From: a virus
Virus record (IMG/VR): IMGVR_UViG_3300027858_000542
Location: 1-25,699 of that record
Reading direction: 5' to 3' (one strand)
Length of the DNA stretch: 25,699 nucleotides
Shown here: positions 1 through 7,583 of the stretch, in pieces
Layout: each line of letters begins with the position of its first letter
Numbering within the stretch: the first letter of the stretch is position 1
Translations under genes and position numbers: made by a program
The notes under the pieces: model-generated
Seen by the model: the letters and a program-made list of their open reading frames with translations, nothing else
Told to the model about the DNA's origin: nothing
Databases searched by the model: none

Positions 1-279
1 CTATTTCACCCCTTTTGGATTGTCATAGCGCAAAGCCTGTTGTGAATCCGAATGACTTCGAGTAGTTGGATCAGTAATAGCATTATATCCTGCATAAATC
101 ATGGTTCCTAATAAAACAGGATTTGTATATGCCTGTACAAACAGATCGCCTAATGTACCCCAGGTAGTAATGTCTGCAAAACTTAAACCTGTGTATATTA
201 AAACAGGTGACAAAATTGCTGATATTAGTTGAAAGATAAATATCGGGTTTTTAAAACGTATCGTCCAGTTGATTTTCAT
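1..279 (-). CDS. Phage holin, phi-LC3 type
   Basis: Small membrane protein of 92 residues that should form lesions in the cytoplasmic membrane so the endolysin can reach the wall. The sequence begins MKINWTIRFKNP, followed by a hydrophobic segment (about residues 13-35), a short polar link, a second hydrophobic stretch ending LLGTMIYAGYNAITDPTT, and a polar C-terminus with SDSQQALRYDNP; this pattern is that of the phi-LC3 holin family (Phage_holin_1). I chose the ATG at 279 because GGAGGA lies 7 bases upstream; a TTG five codons earlier falls before that site. The stop codon TAG occupies bases 1-3, so the gene is complete. It follows the XhlA gene directly, forming the usual two-gene lysis head of PBSX-like phages. 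Confidence 0.9.
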   Translation of the reverse strand: MKINWTIRFKNPIFIFQLISAILSPVLIYTGLSFADITTWGTLGDLFVQAYTNPVLLGTMIYAGYNAITDPTTRSHSDSQQALRYDNPKGVK

Positions 280-294
280 TGTGAGTTCCTCCAA

Positions 295-657
295 TTATTG
301 AAATTTTTCCATGATTGTTATTACGCCAGCAATTACTCCACCAGATCCACCAAGGATGGCAAAAAAACCAAGTATAATTTTTTCTGTCCTACTTAGTCGT
401 TTCATAGTAACTTTCTCATTCATTACAAGCTTTTTATCATCTGTACCAAAGTAATGATCTACGAATCTGCCGAGTAAGTCCCTGGTTTGTTGACCATCTT
501 TCATTACTGTTAATTCTAAGCTGGTTTGTGATGCGGTAATCTTCCCTATTTCTACCCTAAATTCCTCTTGCACTTCTTCTAACTTTTTTAGTCTTGGTAA
601 AACTTCTTCGTGGAATAATTCATCATGTTGTATTACCTTTTCAAAGGTATCTTGCAT
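295..657 (-). CDS. xhlA: Hemolysin XhlA-like lysis accessory protein
   Basis: A 120-residue protein with a long charged, helical N-terminal part (HEEVLPRLKKLEEVQEEFRV, likely coiled coil) and one C-terminal membrane segment (about residues 94-116, IILGFFAILGGSGGVIAGVI). This is the architecture of XhlA, which in PBSX associates with the membrane and works with the holin in host lysis. The ATG at 657 is preferred over a GTG at 678 because AGAGGAG is 8 bases upstream of the ATG, while the GTG has the GA-rich stretch immediately against it. It sits 15 bases ahead of the holin and downstream of a terminator that closes the cargo island, so the lysis genes may need their own promoter or read-through; I did not find a convincing promoter in 658-705. 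Confidence 0.85.
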   Translation of the reverse strand: MQDTFEKVIQHDELFHEEVLPRLKKLEEVQEEFRVEIGKITASQTSLELTVMKDGQQTRDLLGRFVDHYFGTDDKKLVMNEKVTMKRLSRTEKIILGFFAILGGSGGVIAGVITIMEKFQ

Positions 658-700
658 AGAACCTACTCCTCTTGTCACCCTCTCACCCCTTTTTAACTAA

Positions 701-729
701 ATAAAAAGAGCACCCAATTGGATGCTCTT
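701..729 (-). terminator. Intrinsic terminator after the SIR2 gene
   Basis: On the minus strand a stem AAGAGCA / TGCTCTT (arms 723-729 and 706-712), with an inner CCAATTGG core, is followed at once by TTTTTATTT. It lies 14 bases past the SIR2 stop codon. On the plus strand the hairpin is followed by CAAAAAA, so termination is one-way. It separates the cargo island from the lysis cassette. Confidence 0.8.
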
Positions 730-742
730 CAAAAAATTATAT

Positions 743-1990
743 TTATAATACCTCTTTTTTTACTTTTAAATTCTCTTTTACTAAAGAAATTAATTCCTTA
801 TGAACTTCCTTATCACCAAAAAAACCTTCTACATGGATAACATTTAAGTGATTGATGAAACTCATAAATTCTAACTCCCATTGATTTGGTGGTGGACCTA
901 CAACAAGAATTCTTAAGTCTGGATTTTCTCTTAACCCCCTAGACATAACGTTAACTATTCCAGGGTCTCGAAAAGCAAAGCCAATTACAATAAGTACTTT
1001 TGTTTTCCGTATATACCGATCAAGTTCTAAATGACTATATGAATAAGGATCTTCATCTGGAGTAGTCTTATCAGAAGGATATATCATACTAAATTCTCTA
1101 GGCATATAACTCAAATCAGAAACAGGATCGGTTGTTAACATAACTTCACCATCCCTCTTCTCCCAAATAGCTGAGCCATGTAGCTTGTGATATGGTACCA
1201 CAACCCCTCCATTACAGTTCATTGAAAATGCATGCTGCCTCCAAACAAAGTAGGATCCATACTCGTGCTTAGTAAAGCCGTTAGCAAACTTGTAGTCAGG
1301 TACCGACTTCCGCCAGTTTGTATGCAAATCAATACATTCCTTCTTAGCAGAAGATTCTAGGACATAATCAATTGAAGGATCATAATTAACTGTGAAAACA
1401 GGTAATGTTATCTGGTTCTCCTCATTAGTATTAGAATTCAATGAGTGAGTAAACAAATCTTTAAACAAATTACCATAGACCTCATATATTCCATTTAAAT
1501 TAACATCGGAGTATGATTTTCTAATTAACATCTGAAGGTCGTGTAATAAATCCTTAGCGCTCTGGTTAATTTCTGTATATCTCTGAAACATAGTATCAGC
1601 TATAGCTTTAGATAACAATTCATTAGGCAGTGAAGCTTTTCTGTGATCTTGAAATAAAGTATTCACGCTATTACTAATTCTCTCGACCAGTGTATTTTCA
1701 TTCATTATTGAAAAAGCAGAATCATCACTAAAAGTACCTGCCAGCTTATATAATGTCCCTAGAACTTTTTCTAAATCATATACCTCGTCTTCGTTCTTAT
1801 CTGGATACATGCAATCCATTACGTATTTAAAATAAATCCTGTTCCTTATAAAACTATCAGTCGGATTATGATCTTCATCCATTATCTGATTAAAAAATTG
1901 AGTCATATTAGGTAACTCAATGCCTTTTGCACATGAAGCTCCTGCGCCTGTAAACAGCACTATTGGTACATATTCATTTGTCGGATTCAC
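743..1990 (-). CDS. SIR2-domain protein, probable anti-phage NADase
   Basis: A 415-residue protein of the SIR2_2 type. Visible motifs are the NAD-binding loop LFTGAGAS at residues 12-19, DLEKVLG at 72-78, FTVNYD at 199-204 (the TxNYD motif), KLHGS at 269-273 with the predicted catalytic histidine H271, and VIGFAFRDP at 335-343. Prokaryotic proteins of this family act in abortive-infection defence by destroying NAD+ when a phage is sensed. There is no membrane segment and no clear second effector domain; the region between about 80 and 195 is helical and could be a sensor or assembly part. The start is GTG at 1990 with AGGGAG 7 bases upstream. It lies 29 bases after a zinc-ribbon gene and is followed by a terminator, making a two-gene unit between tail and lysis modules. 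The motifs are seen; the defence role is inferred from family and position. Confidence 0.85.
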   Translation of the reverse strand: MNPTNEYVPIVLFTGAGASCAKGIELPNMTQFFNQIMDEDHNPTDSFIRNRIYFKYVMDCMYPDKNEDEVYDLEKVLGTLYKLAGTFSDDSAFSIMNENTLVERISNSVNTLFQDHRKASLPNELLSKAIADTMFQRYTEINQSAKDLLHDLQMLIRKSYSDVNLNGIYEVYGNLFKDLFTHSLNSNTNEENQITLPVFTVNYDPSIDYVLESSAKKECIDLHTNWRKSVPDYKFANGFTKHEYGSYFVWRQHAFSMNCNGGVVVPYHKLHGSAIWEKRDGEVMLTTDPVSDLSYMPREFSMIYPSDKTTPDEDPYSYSHLELDRYIRKTKVLIVIGFAFRDPGIVNVMSRGLRENPDLRILVVGPPPNQWELEFMSFINHLNVIHVEGFFGDKEVHKELISLVKENLKVKKEVL

Positions 1991-2019
1991 AACTAAACTC
2001 CCTCTCTTAAAATATTTAT

Positions 2020-2271
2020 CTATGAGTTTAGTTTAACCTTAATTTCATCAACTTCAACCACAAAATCACAATTGTTTCCTGAGCACTTGATTTTTTCCTC
2101 AGATATTTCTGAAAATTGATAAGTTAAGTTTGAATTACAATTAGGGCATTTTAAAAAAAATCCTGTAATTGGATCTGTTTCAAATCTAATAGGTGCTATA
2201 TATATCCCTTTTTCTTCTTTATGTCTTCGGAAATCAGAAAGATTTGGAAGGATTTTAAAGTCCTTTTTCAT
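2020..2271 (-). CDS. Small zinc-ribbon protein paired with SIR2 gene
   Basis: An 83-residue protein with four cysteines arranged CPNC (42-45) and CSGNNC (63-68), a typical zinc-ribbon or treble-clef-like spacing, preceded by a basic, phenylalanine-rich N-terminus and followed by an acidic beta-like tail. I do not recognise a named family. The start ATG at 2271 has AAAGGAG 8 bases upstream. It is the first gene of the probable SIR2 transcript (29-base gap, same strand, shared terminator). It may be a regulator, inhibitor or sensing partner of the SIR2 protein, but the sequence alone does not decide. Confidence 0.75.
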   Translation of the reverse strand: MKKDFKILPNLSDFRRHKEEKGIYIAPIRFETDPITGFFLKCPNCNSNLTYQFSEISEEKIKCSGNNCDFVVEVDEIKVKLNS

Positions 2272-2296
2272 TAAGACGACTCCTTTAAAATAAATT

Positions 2297-2322
2297 AAAG
2301 GACATCATAAAAGATGTCCTTT
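2297..2322 (-). terminator. Bidirectional hairpin terminator before cargo pair
   Basis: Ten-base perfect arms AAAGGACATC (2297-2306) and GATGTCCTTT (2313-2322) with a 6-base loop. The plus strand continues with a run of T; the minus strand continues AATTTATTTT, a weaker tract. It should end transcripts of the 114-residue gene at 2387-2731. Since it sits only 26 bases before the zinc-ribbon start, it could also be the folded leader of that mRNA. Confidence 0.55.
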
Positions 2323-2354
2323 TTTAATATATTATTCATTTATAATGCTTCATA

Positions 2355-2383
2355 GAACATATTTAATACGACGCAATATGTTC
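2355..2383. promoter_or_regulatory. Inverted repeat, candidate operator for SIR2 unit
   Basis: Perfect 9-base inverted repeat GAACATATT (2355-2363) / AATATGTTC (2375-2383) with an 11-base spacer; the arm centres are 20 bp apart, two helical turns, as expected for a dimeric DNA-binding protein. On the minus strand a TATAAA (2339-2344) lies just downstream, so the repeat would cover the -35 zone of a weak promoter reading toward the zinc-ribbon and SIR2 genes. No T-run follows it, so it is not a terminator. Confidence 0.45.
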
Positions 2384-2386
2384 CAA

Positions 2387-2731
2387 CTATCCTCTTGTTT
2401 GATTAAATCTTTGAAAAAAGTAATCTCTAAATAAATCCTTCAAAGTGATTTTTCCACTATTCTTATCATAGATAAAGAACCCTTTTTCGGCTAATCCATG
2501 TAAATGTCTTTTAACATTAAGCTTACCGTTTTGATTTTGATTAATCGAAATACAAATGTTATATTCGTTATTAGCTAAAAGATATTCAGCTAGTTCATCT
2601 ATATCCAACTCAATAAGCTTTCTGTAATGTAAACTGTCCTCGATTTTTTTTATAGCAAAATCATAAGTTACATTTAAACATGCTTTTTCTCCAAGAGTAC
2701 TTACTTTTAATTCAGCGTTTTCTAGTTTCAT
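2387..2731 (-). CDS. Hypothetical protein, possible winged-helix
   Basis: A 114-residue protein I do not recognise. Residues from about 70 on (KLNVKRHLHGLAEKGFFIYD followed by KNSGKITLKDLF) read like the recognition helix and wing of a winged-helix domain; the N-terminal half is a mixed strand/helix region with IELDIDELAEYLL. The start ATG at 2731 is chosen because AAGGAG is 8 bases upstream; the GTG three codons earlier overlaps that site. It follows the terminator of the tail operon and precedes the SIR2 pair, with inverted repeats on both sides, so a local regulator of the cargo island is possible. That function is only inferred. Confidence 0.6.
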   Translation of the reverse strand: MKLENAELKVSTLGEKACLNVTYDFAIKKIEDSLHYRKLIELDIDELAEYLLANNEYNICISINQNQNGKLNVKRHLHGLAEKGFFIYDKNSGKITLKDLFRDYFFQRFNQTRG

Positions 2732-2743
2732 CCATATCACTCC

Positions 2744-2774
2744 TTGTAATAAGTATATCTCTTACCTATTACAA
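2744..2774. repeat. Inverted repeat upstream of the 114-residue gene
   Basis: TTGTAATA (2744-2751) and TATTACAA (2767-2774) form a perfect 8-base inverted repeat with a 15-base spacer, ending just before the ribosome binding site of the gene that starts at 2731. A TATACT sequence on the minus strand lies in the spacer and could be a -10 element, though no good -35 is present. It may be an operator or an mRNA leader hairpin. Confidence 0.4.
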
Positions 2775-2800
2775 TTTCTGCTAATATTTTACTCCTAATA

Positions 2801-2827
2801 AAAAATAACGCTAGCTTATGTTGCGTT
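2801..2827 (-). terminator. Probable terminator of the tail operon
   Basis: On the minus strand AACGC (2823-2827) and GCGTT (2807-2811) form a short 5-bp stem with an 11-base loop, followed by ATTTTTTATT. It lies 8 bases past the XkdX stop codon. The stem is short, so strength is uncertain. Confidence 0.5.
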
Positions 2828-2834
2828 TTAGAAT

Positions 2835-2966
2835 TTAACTATTAACGATAGACTTCTCAACTTCTTCATATAAGTTAAACAGTCTTGGAACTTCTTCAAG
2901 CGTCACTCCCCCTTCTCGTACTTTTCTCGACCACAATTTCACTAAAGAACTATTCGCATTAAACAT
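2835..2966 (-). CDS. xkdX: XkdX family small phage protein
   Basis: A 43-residue gene, read directly from the sequence. It begins MFNANSSLVKLWSRKVREGG and continues with VTLEEVPRLF and an acidic helix. XkdX proteins are 40-50 residues with a W-x-R/K-x(4-6)-G-x-V/I-T-x-E-x-V-P core, which this shows; they follow the tail-fibre genes in PBSX-like phages and their function is unknown. The ATG overlaps the TAA of the preceding gene by one base (TAATG), implying translational coupling. It is the last gene before the tail-operon terminator. Confidence 0.85.
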   Translation of the reverse strand: MFNANSSLVKLWSRKVREGGVTLEEVPRLFNLYEEVEKSIVNS

Positions 2967-3262
2967 TAATTAGTACCTCCCATCAGAGTAGCAAGAGCCA
3001 TCGTTAATTCCATAACACTACCTTCTAGTTCCGTTAGTCTATCTTGCTGTTTTTCTTCATCTGTAGGGATTATGTCCTCGTAGTCGAACCATACCCTTCC
3101 AGTTTTGTTATCAGCCTTCAATATAGCATTTTGTGAATCAGTCGATTCGTCGATAGGTAAAGACTCCAGTTGGATAGCTTTCACTTTCGTTTCTTCTGAT
3201 AAATATTTTCCGTCAAAAACTATACTTGCTAAATTATTTTCTCCTTCGAATACGTAAATCAT
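2966..3262 (-). CDS. XkdW-like tail-fibre-associated protein
   Basis: A 98-residue acidic protein lying between the tail fibre and XkdX, where PBSX-like phages carry XkdW or similar small tail proteins. The N-terminus (MIYVFEGENNLASIVFDGKY) looks beta-rich; the C-terminus is a helix (LTELEGSVMELTMALATLMG) of the type found at the end of many small phage tail proteins. The start ATG at 3262 has a GGAGAGGGT site upstream. Assignment rests mainly on position and general pattern; a chaperone or fibre-attachment role is possible. Confidence 0.6.
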   Translation of the reverse strand: MIYVFEGENNLASIVFDGKYLSEETKVKAIQLESLPIDESTDSQNAILKADNKTGRVWFDYEDIIPTDEEKQQDRLTELEGSVMELTMALATLMGGTN

Positions 3263-3276
3263 TGTACCCTCTCCTT

Positions 3277-4542
3277 TTAATATAAAGTTCTAAATACCGT
3301 ATTGCCCTGCATAAAGTAAAGTCTTCCATCCGGACCTTTTGTTAAGTCTCTCATTCCCGTAAAATCGTTTTCGAATAGTGTAACACCAGTATCTTTATTA
3401 ATTTTTTGGAGTCTACTGCTCTTAGTTAAGTACAGGTGCTTTTCATCAGCCATACTTAAATTGGGGTTAATGCTTCCGGTTTTAGGATTAAACCGATGTA
3501 TACTTTCTTGTGAAAAAGCGCCGTCACTTATGTTTAACCTTCCGAGATAATTTGTATTGGGTGACAGGTTTTCTTGTTGACCGAAATATACATATTTGTC
3601 ATCTTTTGATGATACCCATTGAAGAATATGAGTTGTTGCACTTGTCGCCAGAGAAACGAATGTTTCAATATCTACTTCTCTAATTTTTTTATTGTCGTAC
3701 AGTTGCATAAAACCAAACACTCTACCGTTGGGCGTAATGTCAAAATAGGTGTTACTGGACCCGCTTGTAGTGTCAAATGGTTTTCCAGATTTAACAGTTG
3801 ATAAGTCTATAGGTGAAACTGCTTTTAAATTGCCACCATAATAAGACACATAAATTAAATCATTATAGTAAACCACACTTCCGTAATCGTTACCGATACT
3901 CACAATCTTATCAACTACCATTGTCTCTTTATTTATTTTCGCTAATTGATTTCTATTGGTCGTACCTCCAGTTCCAACCGGTACAAATAGATGTGTTGCA
4001 TTTTGTACTACCCCATGACTTTGTGCAATATAAGAGACACTGCTTCGCGCGACTTGCACTCTTGTATTCACATCATATTTGTAAATGTAGTACTTACTTG
4101 CAAGATAGTATAAGAATATATACACGAAGTTACCGCTAGAATCTAGGACCATAGAAGTAGCGATGTCTCCTGGGTACTGTACATAAAAATTCTCGTCTAG
4201 TATTTCCAACTGTAACTTATCTTTTAAAGTTGCAGAAACACCGCCAGAATAGGTGTCGGGCAGTTTTCCATTTTGGTCTAATTCCGCGATTCCGTTTGGT
4301 TTCCCTTTACTATTCTTAAACGTCGTATAATCAGCCAAATGCGTCGTAAGACCACTCTTAACTTCGTTAATTCCTCCGGCTAATGTTTTGTCCGTTGTTT
4401 CTAATTCGGGCAATATAGCTGTCCCTTCTTTTAATTCTCCGACTGCTGCATCTAAGATATCCATATTTTCATTTAGATCAGCAATACTTACGTAATCTGT
4501 TAAATCCGGCTTATTCAAATTTAATTTTGCCGTGTACTTCAT
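3277..4542 (-). CDS. Tail fibre / receptor-binding protein with beta-propeller
   Basis: A 421-residue protein. Residues 1-115 are a tail-fibre attachment region (LNKPDLTDYVSIADLNENMD, then helical stretches and the linker GKPNGIAELDQNGKLPDTYS). From about 125 to 421 the sequence repeats a pattern of four short strands per blade with D/N-x-T or K-D-T-G turns: YIYKYDVNTRVQV, LAKINKETMVVDKIVSIG, REVDIETFVSLAT, LGRLNISDGAFSQ, LQKINKDTGVTLFENDF. This suggests a six- or seven-bladed beta-propeller, probably the part that meets the cell surface. It starts by a TAATG overlap with the upstream XkdU-like gene. I see no peptidase or hydrolase motif. The fibre role is clear from context; the propeller is inferred from repeats. 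Confidence 0.8.
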   Translation of the reverse strand: MKYTAKLNLNKPDLTDYVSIADLNENMDILDAAVGELKEGTAILPELETTDKTLAGGINEVKSGLTTHLADYTTFKNSKGKPNGIAELDQNGKLPDTYSGGVSATLKDKLQLEILDENFYVQYPGDIATSMVLDSSGNFVYIFLYYLASKYYIYKYDVNTRVQVARSSVSYIAQSHGVVQNATHLFVPVGTGGTTNRNQLAKINKETMVVDKIVSIGNDYGSVVYYNDLIYVSYYGGNLKAVSPIDLSTVKSGKPFDTTSGSSNTYFDITPNGRVFGFMQLYDNKKIREVDIETFVSLATSATTHILQWVSSKDDKYVYFGQQENLSPNTNYLGRLNISDGAFSQESIHRFNPKTGSINPNLSMADEKHLYLTKSSRLQKINKDTGVTLFENDFTGMRDLTKGPDGRLYFMQGNTVFRTLY

Positions 4543-5357
4543 TAGCTCACCTCATTCCATATTCTTAAATCATTCCACGTCATGTTAGATATGCCACCCC
4601 ATGTTTTATCACTTATGAAATCCCATGGATTAAAGGTGTAGGTGTAGGCAAATTCAAAATGTGCAGGAACAATAATATCTATTGCTTGTTGTAATCCCTC
4701 AATGTTATCTGGAATCCCTTTAGCCCCTACAAACTTGATTTCAAATACTCCATCTATTTCAGTAACATTGACCTCAACCTCGCCATTTGAATAGGCTTTA
4801 GCTACTGACTTAATAGTGTCCTCCGTGGTTTGGTCAAAGCTTGCAATATACCTAGATGAAATTTGCTCTCTACGTTGGTCATAACGCAATGTTTTCATTG
4901 TTTTAATACCTAAGTCGCGTTCAAAAATAGGAAGTGATTCAATGGCTGTATCTAGGAATATATTTCTCTTCGTTATTTCCAACCGTTGTTCAACATTCCT
5001 AAATTCACGATCATAAGCATCTAATACTTCGTTGAATATTAAGGACTTACGTTCATATAACGGTAAATACTTGAGCATATCCGTTTTATAATCACGTTCT
5101 GAAACAACAATACTTGTAATCATTTCCGTTTTTGTCTGCATGATGATAGGTGATTGAACAATTTTTACGCCTGTAGCTACTTGCTCTGTAATCACTTCAT
5201 TTACTACATTAGAATATTTGAGCAATACACCTTGTACTTCTTGTTCCGTTTCAGCTTCCATTAACGCAAGTCTAAAATCTTCCCATAGATGTGGAGTTAA
5301 ATCGCTCCAGGTATGGACAACAACTTGTCCCCATTCTGACTCTTGTATTGCATACAT
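4542..5357 (-). CDS. xkdU: XkdU/YmfQ-like baseplate protein (DUF2313)
   Basis: A 271-residue baseplate wedge protein. The central part (from about residue 92, DMLKYLPLYERKSLIFNEVL) to the end matches the layout of YmfQ/XkdU: a helical start, a TAIESLPIFERDLGI element, then beta strands ending near PAHFEFAYTYTFNPWD, the usual end of this family. Residues 1-90 are an N-terminal extension with YAIQESEWGQVVVHTWSDL; a related W-DL motif recurs near the C-terminus (TWGGISNMTWNDLRIW), suggesting a small repeated strap. It follows baseplate J and a small tail protein, the standard order, and precedes the fibre it probably helps attach. Confidence 0.8.
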   Translation of the reverse strand: MYAIQESEWGQVVVHTWSDLTPHLWEDFRLALMEAETEQEVQGVLLKYSNVVNEVITEQVATGVKIVQSPIIMQTKTEMITSIVVSERDYKTDMLKYLPLYERKSLIFNEVLDAYDREFRNVEQRLEITKRNIFLDTAIESLPIFERDLGIKTMKTLRYDQRREQISSRYIASFDQTTEDTIKSVAKAYSNGEVEVNVTEIDGVFEIKFVGAKGIPDNIEGLQQAIDIIVPAHFEFAYTYTFNPWDFISDKTWGGISNMTWNDLRIWNEVS

Positions 5358-5365
5358 TTAATCAC

Positions 5366-5713
5366 CTACTTCAATCTGACAATCAGATAATTTTTAGGGA
5401 CTTTATATTGACTGGATATGTCGATATTTTTAATGAATTCAGCAGGAGATTTAAATAATAAATTTCCATTTGTTGCAGCATCATAAATACCAATGTGGGT
5501 AATATCTCCCCAAATTTCATTTGCAATGGGAAACAGTACGTCTACATTATTAGATGTTTGTCCGTCCACAGGCTCAACAAATGTAACTGCTTGTCGTAGA
5601 TAACTAGCCTTCGCAACTTCTACTTCTGCATTAAATAACGCTACGTAAACAGGAGTTGTACGAAGGTTGTTAGTTAATACCTTGTTCTTTAAATAAACGC
5701 TCATATGGTTCAT
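5366..5713 (-). CDS. Small phage tail fibre family protein
   Basis: A 115-residue, mostly beta protein. It starts with [20 protein letters not shown] and carries the signature [17 protein letters not shown], typical of a widespread small phage tail-fibre or baseplate protein family (elements Y-x-R-Q-x-V-T-F and W-G-x-I-T-H-x-G-I-Y-D are both present). It lies between baseplate J and the XkdU-like gene, so it is probably a baseplate-fibre junction component. The ATG at 5713 overlaps the baseplate J stop (ATGA) and has GGAGG 9 bases upstream. Confidence 0.7.
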   Translation of the reverse strand: MNHMSVYLKNKVLTNNLRTTPVYVALFNAEVEVAKASYLRQAVTFVEPVDGQTSNNVDVLFPIANEIWGDITHIGIYDAATNGNLLFKSPAEFIKNIDISSQYKVPKNYLIVRLK

Positions 5714-6753
5714 TCATTCACACCTCCCATGATTGCCACTTCTTCATCGCCTATTGAAACATTTGCAATACCACCATTGACTACTAAGTTCGTATAATCC
5801 AATACACCTTCACTATCAATGATTTCACTACCAATCTTTGCATAGCTTACAAAGGTAGTATTGAAGGCGATTTCTTTAAGGTAGTTAGATATATTTGTTT
5901 TAATTTTTTCAACCACCAATGGTTCGATATAGCCACTTGCTAAAATCAAATCTACAGTGATATTAATTGGAACAGGAGTGGCACTTAGTACAACTAGTTC
6001 TGTTACACCGAATGGCATTTCATTAGTAATATGTTCTGTTACATCCGCAACTAATTCAGCGCTTGCAGGTTGTTTATTAGCATCAATAATTACCACTTTC
6101 ATTGTTAATGGTCCATTGAATCTAGGAAACACTCTTACATCCCCTACACCAACAACTTCTTTCGCCCATTCTTCATAATGATATTTATTCCCTGCTTTGC
6201 CTGGTCGCTGAAGCTTGTCGTAGTAACGTTCTCTAAGTTCATCATCTGTTTCAGCTTCGTATCCATTTGTTACGGATTCAGGATTATATACATTGACCAA
6301 TCCACTTATTGATACAGGAAAGCGATTAATGGAGTTAGCAGGAACATTACCGATATCTCCAAATTCTAGACTTTCGACTAGAACATTAACCAATCCACTT
6401 TCACCAATGACTGCGGTTTCTAGTGCAACGAAATTTAATGTATCTGTACCTACTAAATCACCGATGTTAATAGTTGATCCAGATGAACCAGATATAACTA
6501 CAGTAGTCGTTGATTTAGTGGCTAACTTTCTGATCCTACCTGTACGCTGATACACGAACCTAGTAAGTTCATCATCGAATAAGTTCTCGATATCTATCAA
6601 ACTCTCAACATATTCTATTTCTTCTTGTAATGTGGAAAGTTCAATAGCCGCCGCCATATCTGCATCCCATATAAAACCTCCTTCGGACTTGTCATATTCA
6701 TCATCCGTGTTGTACATCATTCTTTCGTGTATCTGTTTTTCGGTTTCAACCAT
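5710..6753 (-). CDS. xkdT: Baseplate J-like protein (XkdT)
   Basis: A 347-residue baseplate wedge protein of the Baseplate_J family. The N-terminal part ([20 protein letters not shown]) is the characteristic opening, followed by beta domains ([20 protein letters not shown]), then [20 protein letters not shown], a hallmark of the family, and an alpha/beta C-terminal part. The product joins the tail tube-proximal baseplate to the fibres in contractile tails. Length is near the PBSX homologue. It is translationally coupled to its neighbours. Confidence 0.92.
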   Translation of the reverse strand: MVETEKQIHERMMYNTDDEYDKSEGGFIWDADMAAAIELSTLQEEIEYVESLIDIENLFDDELTRFVYQRTGRIRKLATKSTTTVVISGSSGSTINIGDLVGTDTLNFVALETAVIGESGLVNVLVESLEFGDIGNVPANSINRFPVSISGLVNVYNPESVTNGYEAETDDELRERYYDKLQRPGKAGNKYHYEEWAKEVVGVGDVRVFPRFNGPLTMKVVIIDANKQPASAELVADVTEHITNEMPFGVTELVVLSATPVPINITVDLILASGYIEPLVVEKIKTNISNYLKEIAFNTTFVSYAKIGSEIIDSEGVLDYTNLVVNGGIANVSIGDEEVAIMGGVNE

Positions 6754-7194
6754 TTAAATACTCACCTCCATATCGAACGTGTTGTACATAGGTGATATGA
6801 CTTTGAATTTTGTTCGCATTCGCTTTCCATCACGTTGAAATGTCCAACCTTCTAGCCTGTTAATGTAGGGACTTAATAATAAGGATTCAGTAACTTCTCT
6901 TTCGATTTCCGCCTCAATGTAGGCGCGTGGTAAAGATGAACCAATCAATGATTCAATGCCTGTGCCGTAAACGGAATCGTTATAGATTCGAAAGCGGAAA
7001 CTTTCACTCTTCATGACTTTCATTATCCACATCTTCAAAGAATCTACTTCGAACAATTCAATCATCTTACCGCCTTTCATAACAAAATCACCTTTATCGA
7101 AATCATAAAGAAACGTCTTACCTATTGGTTCTAACTCTTCTTCAAGTTCTACTTCTCCAATTTCTAATTCTGTTATCTCCGGTAAATTACTCAT
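6754..7194 (-). CDS. xkdS: XkdS-like baseplate protein (DUF2634)
   Basis: A 146-residue protein with an acidic N-terminus (LEIGEVELEEELEPIGKTFL) and the family core KTFLYDFDKGDFVMKGGK, then LKMWIMKVMKSESFRFRIY and a beta C-terminus. This is the DUF2634/XkdS family, the gp25-like wedge component placed next to baseplate J in PBSX-type tails. Its start overlaps the stop of the XkdR gene (ATGA). Regulation is with the tail operon. Confidence 0.88.
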   Translation of the reverse strand: MSNLPEITELEIGEVELEEELEPIGKTFLYDFDKGDFVMKGGKMIELFEVDSLKMWIMKVMKSESFRFRIYNDSVYGTGIESLIGSSLPRAYIEAEIEREVTESLLLSPYINRLEGWTFQRDGKRMRTKFKVISPMYNTFDMEVSI

Positions 7195-7583
7195 TCAAAC
7201 TTCACCGCCTTTTCAAGCACATAATACATTTGACTATCCATAACAGGGACAACAATAACTTCATCACCAATTTTTAAAGTGTCCGTCCATTGCATTAAGG
7301 TGTCCACATTCAATACCGCTATATCATGCGTATGAGAAGGATCACCAGCACTTGTAGTTGTTCCACAATTAGTATCTGTAAATTTAATCTTCCGCTCATA
7401 TCCTGCAATCAAATTAGATGCAAATATCAATTGCGTTTTATCGAGTGTAATCACCTTATCAAGTCGAATCACGGGATCAGGAGGTAACGCTTCAACTATT
7501 CCAGTTGTAATAGAAGGTACTTTCTTTGGTTCATTTTTTTTTAACATCAACGCCAATTCCGTCAATCCGTCTTTCTCAGCCAT
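7191..7583 (-). CDS. xkdR: XkdR-like baseplate protein (DUF2577)
   Basis: A 130-residue protein of the DUF2577 family, with an N-terminal helix (GLTELALMLKKNEPKKVPSI) and a small beta barrel containing SHTHD, TLKIGDEVIVVP and a closing YYVLEKAV. In PBSX this sits between XkdQ and XkdS and is thought to be a baseplate hub/spike-proximal component with an OB-like fold. Start ATG has GGAGGTG upstream and overlaps the XkdQ stop. Confidence 0.87.
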   Translation of the reverse strand: MAEKDGLTELALMLKKNEPKKVPSITTGIVEALPPDPVIRLDKVITLDKTQLIFASNLIAGYERKIKFTDTNCGTTTSAGDPSHTHDIAVLNVDTLMQWTDTLKIGDEVIVVPVMDSQMYYVLEKAVKFE

